This document shows positions 11,701 through 22,896 of a stretch of DNA of 64,000 nucleotides, piece by piece; the first letter of the stretch is position 1; each line of letters opens with the position of its first letter. This stretch comes from Asterochloris sp. CNOR1 (Eukaryota > Chlorophyta > Trebouxiophyceae > Trebouxiales > Trebouxiaceae): NCBI GenBank assembly GCA_963969365.1, contig OZ017763.1, positions 682,001-746,000 on the forward strand. The letters run 5' to 3'. The translations under genes were made by a program, and so were the position numbers. The notes beneath the pieces are model-generated. The model made no database searches, was not told where the DNA came from, and was given only the letters and a program-made list of their open reading frames with translations.

Positions 11701-13416
11701 CATTGTTTGGCCAGGCCTGCAGGCACAGCACTTTATGTTGCAGGGCAGGCTCTGAGCTGACGGTGCAGCCAGGAAGCGCCCCATGCATCCTACACGCAGA
11801 GGGCATTTGTTGTGCCAAAGTGCTCGCGGAGTGCAGCAGGTGGTGATTGCGCCATGGCTGCGCTGAGCACTTTACAGCTTCAACAACAGACATGCGCAAG
11901 CAGGCCGAGAGCAGCAGATGTACAGCAGCGGCTGACCCTGCTGCTGCAGCACCACATGCCTAGGTCTTTAGGAGGCGGTGACCTGCAGTTCTGCTCTGAT
12001 GCAGCAGACTCCAGGTGCTTGTGCCACAGCACTGCCATGAATGAGCAGCACAGTGACCTGGCTGGCGCCTGGGGGTGGCACTTGGCAGCTTTTGCTTAGG
12101 AAACATGCAGCCGGCCACTCAGCAGAGCAGCACCTGAGCTGGTCGGCACGTGGGAAATGGCAATCAATACTGGGCTCAGCTCCTGAATGAGGTTTTCAGC
12201 AGCTGACAGATCAATGTCCGCTTCATCATCCTCTGGGATGATCTCCACTCTCATACCAGTGCGCTTGCCCATCTGCAGACAGGGAGCTGTGACAGTGGGG
12301 CTCTGGTGGTTAGGCCAATGCGCTTGCCTGTCCAGAGGCACATGGCTGTGGGTGATGCTTGCGCTCACAAGCCAAAGCGCACGCACTCCGCAGACAGGTC
12401 ATGATCTCCAGCTTACCTTGGAGGCACACGCCATGGCAACCGGGACTTTGTACTTGCATATCTTGCAAGCCAAAGAGACCATCCGACGGTGTGCCAGCCA
12501 TGCATCAGCTCATGCTGTCATCTATCTGCTCTGTGCGAGCAACCGCCTCACAGCGTGTGCAGTGCATCCCTTGCCTGAAGGTACGCAAGCATGTTGCTGC
12601 CATACTCTGCCACGCTGGTGAGCACCACGTCGCCTGGGCTGAACAGGATCCCCTGAAACACCTGCAAGGCACATGTGTCTGGGCCTTAACAGTTCCTGGC
12701 TCATCTGGAAACTCCACCAAAGCCTCAAGCCACATTGAGGCCCCCCTGCCACCACTGCAGCACTTGGGCACCGCTGACAGAGCCAAGCTTTGTACACCTG
12801 AGCAGCGTAGCATCATATTGCAATTGGAAACAATCAAGCGTGCCATCCTTAGGAGAAGGCTCCTTGCTCACTAGTTCAGCAGCACAGCACATGCATGCAT
12901 GCATTTTTGCACTGCCACCATGCAGGCAGCACAGGAGCGCCAGCACTTGACAAGCTGCACAGGAGCGCCAGCACTTGACAAGCTGCACAGCACCCTGCTC
13001 ACCTGCCCCCAGGCCGAGGTGGCACTGACCAGCACAGCAATGTTGTCTGGGGAGCAGTTCAGCATCCGTGCCAGGGCATCGTACGGCCTCTGCAAGGCCT
13101 GCTGCTGCTCTGCTGCTGCCTCATACCTGGACAGCGCGAGAGTGAGAGGCTTCAAGAGTTGGCAGCAGAGCAGGGCTGTCATGCTGCAGCCTTACCCTCC
13201 AAGCTCGTCCTCAACATCAAGGAATTGATGAACTGCCGCCACAACAGGTTGTGGCTGCAAGGCCGCTCCTGAAGGCAGGAAAGACAAAAATCTTTGCCAG
13301 CAGGCTGTAATGTTTCAACTGCTGCAGGTCTATTCACCTGCATTGTTCAGGTGCACCAGCCCTTTGCCGACGGCAGGAGTCTCCAGCCGAAGTTTTTCAA
13401 TGTTGAGAGCAGCCAT
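8732..13416 (-). CDS. Class V PLP-dependent aminotransferase-like enzyme
   Basis: Nine exons (13338-13416, 13196-13268, 13003-13126, 12575-12661, 12134-12272, 10970-11141, 10153-10306, 9521-9688, 8732-8938) keep phase throughout and give about 400 residues. It starts MAALNIEKLRLETPAVGKG, followed by HLNNAGAAL. Family landmarks are SPGDVVLTSVAEYGSN, HVPTSSG, LLDACQSVGQMPLDV (Asp for the pyridine nitrogen), TGTSRKYLRGPRGVGF (the Lys should form the Schiff base), and RASVHYYNDHTDIDKLVAAL at the C-terminus. This is the isopenicillin-N-epimerase/cysteine-desulfurase-like fold type I group; the substrate cannot be told from sequence. A short microexon supplying about six residues may be missing between HVPTSSG and AVGRLAERYG. 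Intron 4 has a GC donor. No targeting peptide is evident. Confidence 0.9.
11131..11790 (-). repeat. Array of ghost copies of an aminotransferase exon boundary
   Basis: The start of the exon at 10970-11141 and its preceding intron end recur as decayed copies at about 11315-11365, 11450-11490 and 11605-11650 (plus strand). Each has a GCTGC-TNGTA/TNATA-GC(A/G)GCCTGCAGGCAG-like core. The intron holding them is about 990 bp. Confidence 0.75.
12931..12986. repeat. Exact 28-bp tandem duplication
   Basis: The 28-bp unit beginning ACAGGAGCGCCAGCACTTGA is repeated twice without mismatch at 12931-12958 and 12959-12986. It lies in an intron of the aminotransferase-like gene, just after a donor. The perfect identity implies a recent event. 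Confidence 0.95.
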
Positions 13417-13604
13417 GGAAGGGCTTGTAATCAGTTTGGATGTCTGAGCACCACGATCAGTATTCCCCTAGACAGAGAGACTGCTCAAATAGGCTGTGCA
13501 GGCCATCCCGTGACAGTTGTGACGAGCGACATAGGCAAAGTTGGGGGACAAAACATGACAGTGCTCAAACAGCAAAATCCATTGCGATCACAACATTGCA
13601 TGTA

Positions 13605-16600
13605 CTAAAGGCTCTGCCGCTGAGTCTCAGGGCTGACAGTGGCCTCAAGGTCACCCAAGCTCAGCACTGAAATGTAGCTATTCATCAAGGAGCCAAAGAC
13701 AAGGACGCCGTTGCTCTCTGTGACAGCTGAAATGGAACTGATGTGCCTGCCAGATGTGTCACTGTACAGAGCAATAGGCTTGCCATCTGAGGTCACCTGA
13801 AAGCAGTGCATGGGCATTCGTAGGGCATGGCAGTGAGATAGCAGAGCAGCTTGATGTCCTGGATGTCGCATTCAGGCTGACCTTTAACAGTAAGCCAACC
13901 TTAGCTGGCTTTGGTTTGAGTCGGTCTGGTAGGTACCCAATGACAAACCTCAGCCACCTACAGTGCAGTGCAATCAGTGCTGAGATAGCCTCTCCCATTG
14001 CCAAACCATGCTATATCTGCTGCTTGTGCCTCTGTTGCGTGAGACAGTACAGAGGGGCTGCAGGGTGGATCTGGCTGAAAGGGATGCCAGCAGCAGCCAT
14101 GCTGTTCCCAGACCTAAAGCCATTGGGGGGCCCCACTCAGCTGCACTGCTCTCTCACCTACAGCTAGTGCTCTAAAATACGCTATGCTGCTTGCTTGCCT
14201 CACCTGCTGGACAGCAGTTTCACCACGGGCACCGTTGGAGACGGCATCGACACCCAGAAGTTGCCATCAGAGGCCAGCGACACGCCATCTGGGAAGCCTG
14301 GCAAGCCCCTCAGCAGCACCTCAGTCTTCCCTGCCTGCACATGCGACATGCACTGCTGTCCTGTCAGCAGGAAGCGCCCACAAAACCTGGCCGGCCAGCG
14401 TGACGCCACGCAAGACATCAGCATCGAAGCTGCTGGCATGCCACTGACCTTGGGGCCCCTCAGCCAGTGCCTGTGGAGGGTCATGCTGCACGTCTCTGCT
14501 ACCACCAGGGAACCCCCGTCCTGTGACAGTGCCACGCCGTTGGAATACCACAGGCCCTGTGCCAGAACATTAGTTTCCCCGGTCTGTGGGCTGAACGCGA
14601 GAAGTCGACCTGTAGGGCTGCCCTGCAGGCACCATGTAGAAGTGTTTGTGATAGTGGTAAAGCTGAACTTCAGCAGGCAGCACTGACGTCCCTGTGGCAG
14701 TGGAGCTGCCCTCACTGCGCTAGCTTGGCATGGTGACATCTGCCTCAAGCTTCAGAGCCAGAGACAGTGTTGTTGCTTACCTGCAGCATGTAGCTGCCGC
14801 AGTGCATTTCACAGCAGCAGGCAGCTGCATGTCTTCAGTTGCAAAATGCCCTCGTATGGGCGAGTAAGCTGCCTCATCGCCACTAGCTCAGGTGTGGCAC
14901 AGCAGCGTGTGAGTCCATCACACGTGAAGTCCACAGAGCAACAGACCCTTTCACACGCACAAAACCCTCAGAATATCCAGCATGATCAGCAGACGTGCTG
15001 TTTCTTGAGAGCATGATCAGCTGTGCCATAGAGTCCCTGTTGCATGACCACCGTTGAGCGCCCCTGCAACAGGAGCGACACCACCCAACACCTTCAAACA
15101 GCCTGATATGCTGGCTGGCCTGCTGATGCCTCACCCCAGCTGCAAACTCGCCTGCAGTGTGGTCAGCCTGCACCTGCCACAGCACAGCAGGCGGCCTTTG
15201 TCTCAAGCTGCACCCAACGCACCCAATCTCATGGAGGCCTTCTATGCAATGCTGCCCGGCTTGCTTACAGCCGCCCAGCTTGCAGCCTTGTCAGCAAGCA
15301 ACTGCCACAATGCAGCAGCAGGCAGTTTGTCATGCCTGGAAGGTACAGCCACTATGCTTCCCTTTGTACCTGCAGCATTGTCAGGAAGTAGCTGTTGTAG
15401 GTGTCCCAGTAGCCCTGCTCATGGCGCTTGACGTGGATGGCACTGGAGTCTGTGAAATAGATGGTCCCGTCTGCTGCAATGGTGAGATCGTTTGCGTAGT
15501 TGATGAGCGTGGAAGGGGCCAGCGGGGATGTGCTGCTCACACGGCTGGTCAGCAGAGTGACCTGCTGGCTGTCAGCATTCCATTTGACCAGGCCCTGCAT
15601 GCACACGTGGCGCTCAGGTGCTGCTTGGGTGGACGGGTGCTGAGCTGGCACCACCTCCTGCATGAACAGACATGTTTGATGGGCCATGAAGGGACCAGCA
15701 GGGAGCTGCTGCTCACGTGACGGGTCAGCTGAGGGGCTCAGTGGCAGGGCCATCCATGCAGGGGACTCACCTGCAGGCTGTTGCAGATGGTAAGCTGCAT
15801 TAACATATTGTGCGTTGCGCATGGCGCGCCGCAGGGGCTGCATCTACACACCACATCAATCTCCTGCTGCACTGCCTCACCTGCAGACTGTTGCAGATGA
15901 TGAGATCCCCCTGAGCATCAAAGTGGTGTCCCAGGGGGCGGCCAGGACCCAGGTAAGCCAGGGCTCGCAGCTCGCCAAACCCGGCGCTGCTGCCAGCTGT
16001 GCTGTTATGAGCAGGCTGTGCTTGCCAGAGCGTGTTGAATTTGTCCAGCATGTAAAGACTGCCATCCTTGCCCACCTGCACGCTCTCTGCACAGGCAACA
16101 GCATGTGGGCTATGAAATGCTCCTCAGAGGACTGTGTGATTGATGCGATTGCTGTGCAAGTTGCCGGCCATCCAGGACACTTTCTGCACAGGCAGGTAGT
16201 GGGCCTTTTAAACTGCACTGCAGCAAGAGAGTGCTGTGCTTTGCAGACTGCCATCCCCTGTCTCCTAAGGACTCCAAGGAGGAAAGCACATGCAACTGTG
16301 TGTCATGCAGTGCAGGCTGCTCAGGGTCCCCAAGCTGGCCACACAGCGCCTGGGCTGACGTTTCAGTGCAGGGGCCTGTGCCCGCCAGCATCGTGCACAG
16401 AGCCAAGAAGTTGCTGGCAAGACAGGCGCTTGGCCCTCTTCTGCATTAGCAGCACGTGATGCTGGAAGCTGCTGCTGGAAGCTGCTGACCTGAGCCAAGC
16501 ACCTGGTGTTCAAAGAGGCGTGTCACCTTGTGCAGCCTCTCAATGGGCTGGTACTGCCCCTGCAGGCACAGACATTGCATGTTGGTCAGGGTGCCCAGCA

Positions 16601-16893
16601 GCAGCTAGCCTATAGAGGCTTGCAGCAGCCTGCCAGCTGGAAGGCCAACTTCAAGTGGTGATGGCTTGGGAAGCATGGACGCTGAGATCCTGGCCACAGG
16701 GTCCTGGCTTGGATAAGGCAGGTGCAGGGGCAACCGCGTCAGCAGGGCAGCTGCAACCAGACACAGGGGCATGGACTGAGGATGATGATGTTTGCCATTC
16801 ATGTCTTGCCCTCAGCAGATACAACTGCTCACCAAGGACAATGACCCCAACCCATGAGGTGAAGCCAATGAGCAGATTGAGACTACCCCCCAT
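13605..16893 (-). CDS. Strictosidine synthase-like / APMAP-type six-bladed propeller protein
   Basis: Nine exons (16833-16893, 16650-16750, 16490-16559, 15881-16086, 15370-15594, 14449-14622, 14204-14334, 13882-13957, 13605-13796) join in phase to 411 residues. The N-terminus, MGGSLNLLIGFTSWVGVIVL then AALL, is a single membrane anchor. Propeller motifs follow: RLFEHQVLGSES, GRPLGHHFDAQGDLIICN, YANDLTIAADGTIYFTDSS, GRLLAFSPQTGETNVLAQGL, YSNGVALSQDGGSLVVAET, LPGFPDGVSLASDGNFWV, and RFVIGYLPDRLKPKP. Animal APMAP is an arylesterase-like membrane protein and plant SSL proteins are mostly of unknown substrate; no strictosidine synthesis is implied. Exon 2 ends at an unusual GTTGGC donor, chosen because phase and family length agree. 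Stop TAG 13605-13607. Its 3' end is about 190 bp from the next gene's start on the same strand. Confidence 0.9.
15766..15794 (-). repeat. Ghost donor junction
   Basis: The end of APMAP-like exon 4 (minus strand ATCTGCAACAGTCTGCAG|GTGAGG at 15875-15899) recurs inside the next intron at about 15768-15792 as ATCTGCAACAGCCTGCAG|GTGAGT. The copy even retains a good donor. Confidence 0.85.
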
Positions 16894-16953
16894 CAGGTCT
16901 CCTGTTGTGATGAGAGACCTGGTCTGGCAGCTTCAGATTTCATCCTTCAGACC

Positions 16954-18734
16954 CTAAGCCAGAATCCCCTCAGCTGCTTCGTTTGCACTCAGTCTGATGT
17001 TGACCATCAAGGTGCAGGCATTGCTGGCAGCCTTACTCAGGATTACACATTCTTCAAGTGAACACAAGCAAGGCCCTTTCTTCCTCAGAGTGTCTGCCAA
17101 GGGTACACTGTGTGCAGAGCAACCTGCATGTCATTAAAGGCCTTTGAAAGCTTGACCCTGCTCCCAAGCCGACAACTGCATAGCAGCAGACATAGGAGTC
17201 AGCTGGCCATGATGATGACCAGCACTGCCGCACACTAAGTAGGTCACAGATTCATGCAGGTGACAGAAGCTGCTGCTGCTGACTGGAAGGCAGCAGAGTA
17301 AGCCCACCTGTGCAGGCGGGGCTGACAATTGGTGCCCCAGCAGGCTTCGTGAACTGCACATGCAAACATGCAACCAGCACAGGTTGCTCACTTGCTGGTG
17401 ATGTTGGGCGCTATCTGCTCTAGCTGTGACTGGCAGTCTGGGGTGTGAGGGATCCTGTCTATATACTCATTGGGCACGCTGACGACGCATTCCATCTCGC
17501 CGCGCCCCTCAGGGCTCTCTGTGATCTCTGCAGAGCAGTGGGTCCCTTTGGGTTTTGCTTAGGATCTTGCAGGGGCTTCCTGTGATCTCTGCAGACCAGC
17601 AAGCCACTTGCTGCCGAGATCGGCTCAAACACCTCTGCATGCAAAAAGCATGTCATTGCTCTCTATCTTGCCGCTGAGTAAAGGTCCAAGTGCAGTATGA
17701 GCTCTCAGTGATCTTTGCAGAGCAGCAGGCAAGTATGTCCAAGGGTTGAGGCAGTGGCACAAGGCTGACAAAGGCTGTGCCAAGCTCGCATTAGCTCTTC
17801 AGCAACCCTGCAGAGCAGTACATTGCCAGATGTTGCCTCAACAGGGAGTGGCATAGAAGACACACAATGTGATCCTTGCTCATTGCATACTTTTGCAGCA
17901 TGACCCAATGCCCATGCTTTGACGTGTCCACCACTGCCAAGCCAGCAGGTGCCTGGAAGATAGGCAATGACGATCTCCACAGTACCCCGCTGAAGCATCA
18001 AGGAGCTTTGCCGCCTCTAACAGAGCACAAACCCTTCCCAGGTCACATGCCTGGTAGACTGCTCAGGCACCCTTGTTAGTCCGCAGAGACCCTGTGGCAA
18101 GGCTGCTGGGCTGACTCAGTCTGTCAGAGCGGCAACCCAGGACTCGAGCTCGCTGCTGACTGTTGCTTGCCACAGCAGCTCCTTGAAGCAGTTGCACAGC
18201 AGGCCCAGATGTGAGCCACAGCGAATAGACACATGACAAAGGTGTGCAGCGCCTTCAAAGCTCGCAGAGCAGGTAACAAGCAATATGTTACCTACTGGTC
18301 AGTGTTCACCACAGCAGCCCCATCACGGCACATGCCACAGCAATGCTGCAAGAGCAGCACAGCCATAGACTCACCATCGCTGCCAAGCAGCTCGTCATGC
18401 TCCTGCAGGACCTGCACCAGTGTCTGGCCCTCCAGAGCTGTGAGCTGATGCCGCCGGCCTGCCACATCCACCACTGTGATCTGCACCCTGCAGCAGAATT
18501 GCACAGAGAATCGATTGCACAATCTGCTCTGACGTGATGGCAGTCTGGGTGCAGGGCATGAGATGCTTCAGCATGAGAATCCAGGAATGCAATGCACTGC
18601 ATACCAGACAGGCAGCCTGAGGCACTCAGGACTTACATTCTGTCAAACACACTGGGAGCAGATGATGCACAGCGGCCTGCTCCCGCCTGCCGGAGCAGGC
18701 TCCCAAATTGCCTGGCCACACCCGCAAGCGCCAT
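16954..18734 (-). CDS. Mitochondrial ferredoxin-like subunit of complex I (C1-FDX type)
   Basis: Exons 18637-18734, 18375-18487, 17392-17527 and 16954-17023 join in phase to 138 residues. The N-terminus MALAGVARQFGSLLRQAG looks like a mitochondrial presequence. A ferredoxin beta-grasp core follows (VQITVVDVAGRRHQLTALEG, then QTLVQVLQEHDEL), then EMECVVSVPNEYIDRIPHTP and a final segment with MVNIRLSANEAAEGILA. The order matches plant C1-FDX (Arabidopsis At3g07480 type), a bridge protein of complex I, as I recall it. The classical CX4CX2C iron-sulfur motif is absent; only scattered Cys remain. That agrees with an altered metal site in this family. The frame at 17388 reads AAG TGA, but the GTGAGC donor there lets the last exon be joined. 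The stop at 16954 is only about 60 bp from the start of the next gene, so promoter overlap is likely. Confidence 0.72.
17505..17815 (-). repeat. Array of ghost acceptors in the ferredoxin-like gene
   Basis: The junction at 17527 (plus-strand text CTCTCTGTGATCTCTGCAG) recurs at about 17575-17600, 17699-17725 and 17788-17815, each as a GAGCTC/GGGCTT-type block, a GTGATCT-like block and a TGCAGAGCAG/CAGACCAG tail. All copies lie upstream of the real junction, within the intron. Confidence 0.85.
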
Positions 18735-19751
18735 GCAACGAGGATTTGGAAAGGGCACAGCTCTAGGGCAACATGAGGGGTATCTGTTGGTCTCATTGCC
18801 AGCAGTTTTTGTGGCCATTTTCTCAGTTTCAATCCGGCTGAGTTCAGGATGCCAGCATTGGGAACAGGGACCACAGATCATGTCAGAACGAGTCCAGCAG
18901 GCAGGCAGCAGCATAGCTGATCACAGTTGTCATGGACTGTACTGTTGGGAATTGGGACCACGACACCAGGACGTGGGTTTCATGACACGGCAGCTGTAGG
19001 GGTTGCAGAAACGAGCATGGGCAGAATGGCTGCCATCAGAATTTACATCACATCGTACACCTCTCTGGCACACACTGTAGCAAAATGGCCTCTGAGTGTC
19101 CCCAATCACTGAGCTGCGTCAGCCCATCTGCTGTCTTCTCTGCAGCTGCGGCAGAGGGTTCGCGCTCAATGTCCCTGATTCATGCCTGTTTGCCTGTGTG
19201 ACGGACATCCCCAGCCACAGCAGTCACCTCCTGCTCTTGTAGACCTTGCCAGGGTCCAGGTAAAGACTGGGATCCTTGATGCAGAGATAGCCCTCCCTAG
19301 ACTCAAGCCTGCAGGGCAATGCTGCATCAATGGTGCCCACAGCAGTTGCTGCCCCTCTCATGCATGGAATTCAGTGTCAAGCATGCAGTGTGAAGCTGGG
19401 ACCACAGCTCACAGGATGTGGGCTCACCCAATCTCTGACTTAAGGCAGATCCTGATATTGCGCCAGGCTGGGCGCACCTTGCCACTGAAGTCCAGGGTGT
19501 ATAGAGCCTGCAGAGTGATACTTGTGACTGCAGGCAAGTCACCTTTGCAGGCCATCATCCAAACATGAGCCTGACCTGGATGAAGTCTTCCACTCTATCA
19601 TTACATCTGTGGGGCTGGAGCTTCTTCTGGGACTGCGCTGCGGGGGGTCCGGGCTGTGACATGCTGTGCTAGGGGGAAGGCTGCACTTTCCTTCTAGGCA
19701 CTAGCCTAACAATGCTACATGTTCAGTGGCCCTTCTGCACTGGCAGCCAGC
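18735..19751. promoter_or_regulatory. Divergent intergenic region between the ferredoxin-like and LRR genes
   Basis: About 1 kb separates the start codons of two divergently read genes (18734 minus, 19752 plus), so both promoters should be here. I see no TATA box or known element that I can assign. A GGGACCACAG-like string recurs near 18868 and 19398. Confidence 0.35.
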
Positions 19752-22700
19752 ATGCCTTCCAACAAGCTGACGCCTAAGTTGGTTCAGGAGCTGTACCCTG
19801 AGCAGGTTCCAGCAGATGTAGAGAAGCTGATTGTCAACAGCAAGGGGCTGCAGAAGGTCTGCAGTGCTGTTCTGAGGGGGGCTCAAAGCCACTCCCAGCT
19901 TTGATGTGATGCTCAGTACGGAGGTCTTCCTTGCTGTAGATTGTCAGGCTGAGCGCCTGCTCGAGTCTCAAGCGTCTGGATGTGAGCAACAACTCCCTGA
20001 CCAGCCTGGAGGGCCTGCATGAGAGCAGGACGCTCAAGTGGGTGTCAGCCGCCAACAACCAAGTCACCAGCCTGCGGGGCGTGGAGGGGCTCACACAGCT
20101 GCAGGCAAGGTCAATGGCTTCCAGTCCTGGCTGGATTGAGCACATAGAGGCCGCACATCAATTACAGAGCTGTGTTGAAATGACTGTGCATAGCATCCAG
20201 CGTCAAGCAGCCTGGGCTGTGGGGAGGCAGGACCTTTCAAGGGCGGGGATGCAGGCGCCTTCGGTGCTGCAGGAGGTTGCTGTCAGAGATGCTTATGCAG
20301 CATAGCCCACAGTCAGCCTCTGTGACGCTTCTGCTGGGTTCCCCTCACTGGACCCATTTGCTTCTGCCTGCAGGTGCTGAACCTGTCGCACAACAAGTTG
20401 AATGGTGTGGTAACAATCACTGAGCTTCCAGCGCTGCGGGCGCTGATTCTCAATGACAATCAGATCGAGTCGGTTCAGGGTGAGACTGCCACGCATAGAC
20501 TGGTGCACCAGTCCTGCACTGCGCTGACCACAGCTGGCTGCGCCAGTAGAGAGCACTGGGCATGGCGCCTCAGGGGTGGCACCAGGCCCTGCCTTTATAC
20601 AGCAGGAATCCATGCAGACAGCATGGCATTTGAGCCCCTGTCAGATCACTGACATGTCTGCAGCTTCAGCCGTTCCAGACAAGGCTTGTCACCCTGCTTC
20701 CCATTCAACCCTCGCTTGCTTCATATGCAGGTCTGAGGGAGCTCCCAGACCTGAACACGGTCATTCTGAAGAGCAACCTGATCACAGAGCTACAGGGCAT
20801 CATCCGTGGGTGCACCCGCCTAGAGAAGCTGTCAATGGCCCACAATGAGATCACTGAACTTGGGGACGAGCTGGTGAGCTTGCCATAAGGGCAGCAAGCA
20901 TGCCTCAAAGCTGATGAGCAGGCAGGGTGATGACCTTGTGAGCACCATACAACCCTCAGGCCTGCAGCTGCTGGCTGCACCTGTTCAAACAAAGCTTCTT
21001 GGCCCACCATGAGATCAGCGATCTTTCCCTGAGGGACACGTCAGTGAGCTTGCCCTGGGGTCAGCAAGCTTGCCTTGACCCGCTCAGTGACTGCAATGGT
21101 ATTGCAAGGCTGCCCTTGGCCCAAACGCATATGGCCCACCTGGCCTGATGAACACAACTTTTTGGCCCAAGCAAACCCATCAGGCTGGGTGGTAATGTGG
21201 TGAAGACATGCAGAAGCCTCAGCCCTGCAGCATGGGCGTCCAAGCAGCGTGCACCTTCCTCTGCAGAGCCCCTCTGGAGCCCCTGCAGACTGGCTTGTCA
21301 ATGTTCTGTTGCTCCCTGCTGCAGGCCGACTGTAGCAGCCTGGCCGAGCTGCGGGTGGGGCACAATGAGCTGGAAGGGCTGCCCCAGGAGCTGAGCAGCA
21401 ACACCCGCCTGAGGATGCTGGACGCTGGCGCCAACAGAATGTCCAGTGAAACTGCTGTCATGGTGAGCAGGACAATGTGGGAGCTCTGATTGGGCAAAGT
21501 GTGTGCTGTGATGATCTTGAGAGCAGTACGCGGAGCGCATCAGGAATTCAATATATTCAGAAGGGCTCTGCATGGGGCAGACCCTGCTTCGTACAGGTGA
21601 GATGCTGAGGCTTGCAGGTGCTTCAACATGTGCCTCTGCTGTGCCAGCTTCTGCTTTGCTTCTCAGGTCCTGTATGAGCTGTCATGGTTGCACCACCTGT
21701 CAGCTGCAGGGCTGCAGCAGCTGCAGCACCTGCTGGAGCACCTGCACGTCACCAGCTTATGCTGCAGAGCAGCCTGTCGACGCGTAGCCTGGCTACTCCT
21801 ACTAGCTGCTCAAAACAGGCCAGCCTCTGTCTCAGCAAGAGCAATCCCTGCTGGCAGCTGCAGGGCGGCAGCAGCTTCCACAATAGACTGGGTGTCAGAG
21901 TCTGAGAGGTGCAGTGGTGTGCAGGTGCTGAAGCAGCTGCCTCTGTTAAGGCAGCTCACGCTACAGGGCAACCCTGTCACCCAACAGCCTGGCTACCCGC
22001 ATCAGCTGCTGACCACTCTGCCTCAGCTGGCCATTCTTGACACCAAGAAGGTCAAGATGCTGCTAGACGTTGCCAGCAACATCAGTTCAGGCAAGGCAGC
22101 GGAGGGGTTGCCCGGAAGCGGTGCCAAGCTCAAGGCTGGCATAGCTGAGGAGGGCGAGGCACATGCCCATTCAGCACCAAAGGCCAAGAAGAGGAAGCGC
22201 GCTGAGCAGGGCCCCAGCAGGGACTCTGGCGGGGAGCACCCTGCTACTGTTGCGGCAGAGCAGGCCAAAAGCCTGATCCCTGGCAGGCAGCAGCCCTCTG
22301 CTGCAGGAGGTGAGCGGCAGGGGAAGCGGAAAGGCAAGCAGCATGCGCTGAATGCGGGAAGCGGTGCTCCTGTGGGCATGTCAAGAAAAGCAGGCGCTGC
22401 TGCAAAAGCTGGCCCTGCTGAGACAGACATGCCTAGCAACTCAGCTGGCAGAGAACCTGGACCCAGCAGCGCCACAGAAGCCAGCAGGAGGGCAAAGGCA
22501 AAGTCTGAGCAGCAGCCAGAGGCTGTAAGTGAGCTACCAAAGCCTGCCAAGGCAAAGCACAAGAAGAAGGATGCTGGCAGCAAGGAGAAAGCGTCGGCAG
22601 CCATGCGCCAGTCCCTTACCAGTCATCCCGGTAACCCACCTGGGGTACAGCCCAGCAAGCCCAACAGAAGACAGGCTGGCAACGGTGGCTCTGACAAGAC

Positions 22701-22896
22701 ACTGCAGCAGGGGAAATCCGTAGACTCAGGCACAAGTGGGCTGCTGCGAGTAACAGCTGTCAAGGCCCCTGCTAAAAGAAAGAAGCACAAACCTGGTGTT
22801 TCCACCCAGCCTGCTGGTTTGGCTGCTGCTCAACTCCTGAAACAGGGCCTGCTTGAAGTGGACATTGGCGCTGGGACAGGCAGCACATGGTGCTAA
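19752..22896 (+). CDS. Leucine-rich-repeat protein (SDS22-like) with basic nuclear-type tail
   Basis: Exons 19752-19856, 19940-20104, 20374-20479, 20731-20873, 21325-21462 and 21925-22896 join in phase to about 542 residues. Six or more SDS22-type repeats are visible: LKRLDVSNNSLTSLEGL, VLNLSHNKLNGVVTI, LRALILNDNQIESV, LNTVILKSNLITELQGI, LEKLSMAHNEITELGDEL and LAELRVGHNELEGLP. A cap LRQLTLQGNPVTQQPGYP and LAILDTKKV follows. The remaining roughly 280 residues are low-complexity, rich in Ala, Lys, Ser and Gly. They contain KAKKRKRAEQGP, a likely nuclear localisation signal, and several KAKHKKKD-like clusters. A protein-binding scaffold is inferred; the partner is unknown. An upstream in-frame ATG at 19719 would add 11 residues. 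Intron 2 has a GC donor. Stop TAA. Confidence 0.85.
21000..21060 (+). repeat. Ghost donor junction in the LRR gene
   Basis: GGCCCACAATGAGATCACTG at 20838-20857, which leads to the donor GTGAGCTTGCC, recurs in the following intron at about 21001-21020 as GGCCCACCATGAGATCAGCG. Further on it keeps GTCAGTGAGCTTGCC and the same downstream CAGCAAGC block. Confidence 0.85.
21667..21720 (+). repeat. Probable unused exon copy in the LRR gene
   Basis: After TTGCTTCTCAG, the frame VLYELSWLHHLSAAG parallels the start of the last exon, VLKQLPLLRQLTLQG, in length and spacing. The exon at 21325-21462 joins either in phase. Only the second continues as a good LRR cap, so this segment looks like an older or alternative copy. 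Confidence 0.55.

Noticed and set aside
17388-17390. TGA as the end of the C1-FDX-like gene
   Set aside because: The stop overlaps a GTGAGC donor. Splicing to 17023 restores the family's C-terminal segment in phase.
22023-22604. 193-codon minus-strand open frame
   Set aside because: It is the shadow of the low-complexity tail of the LRR gene.
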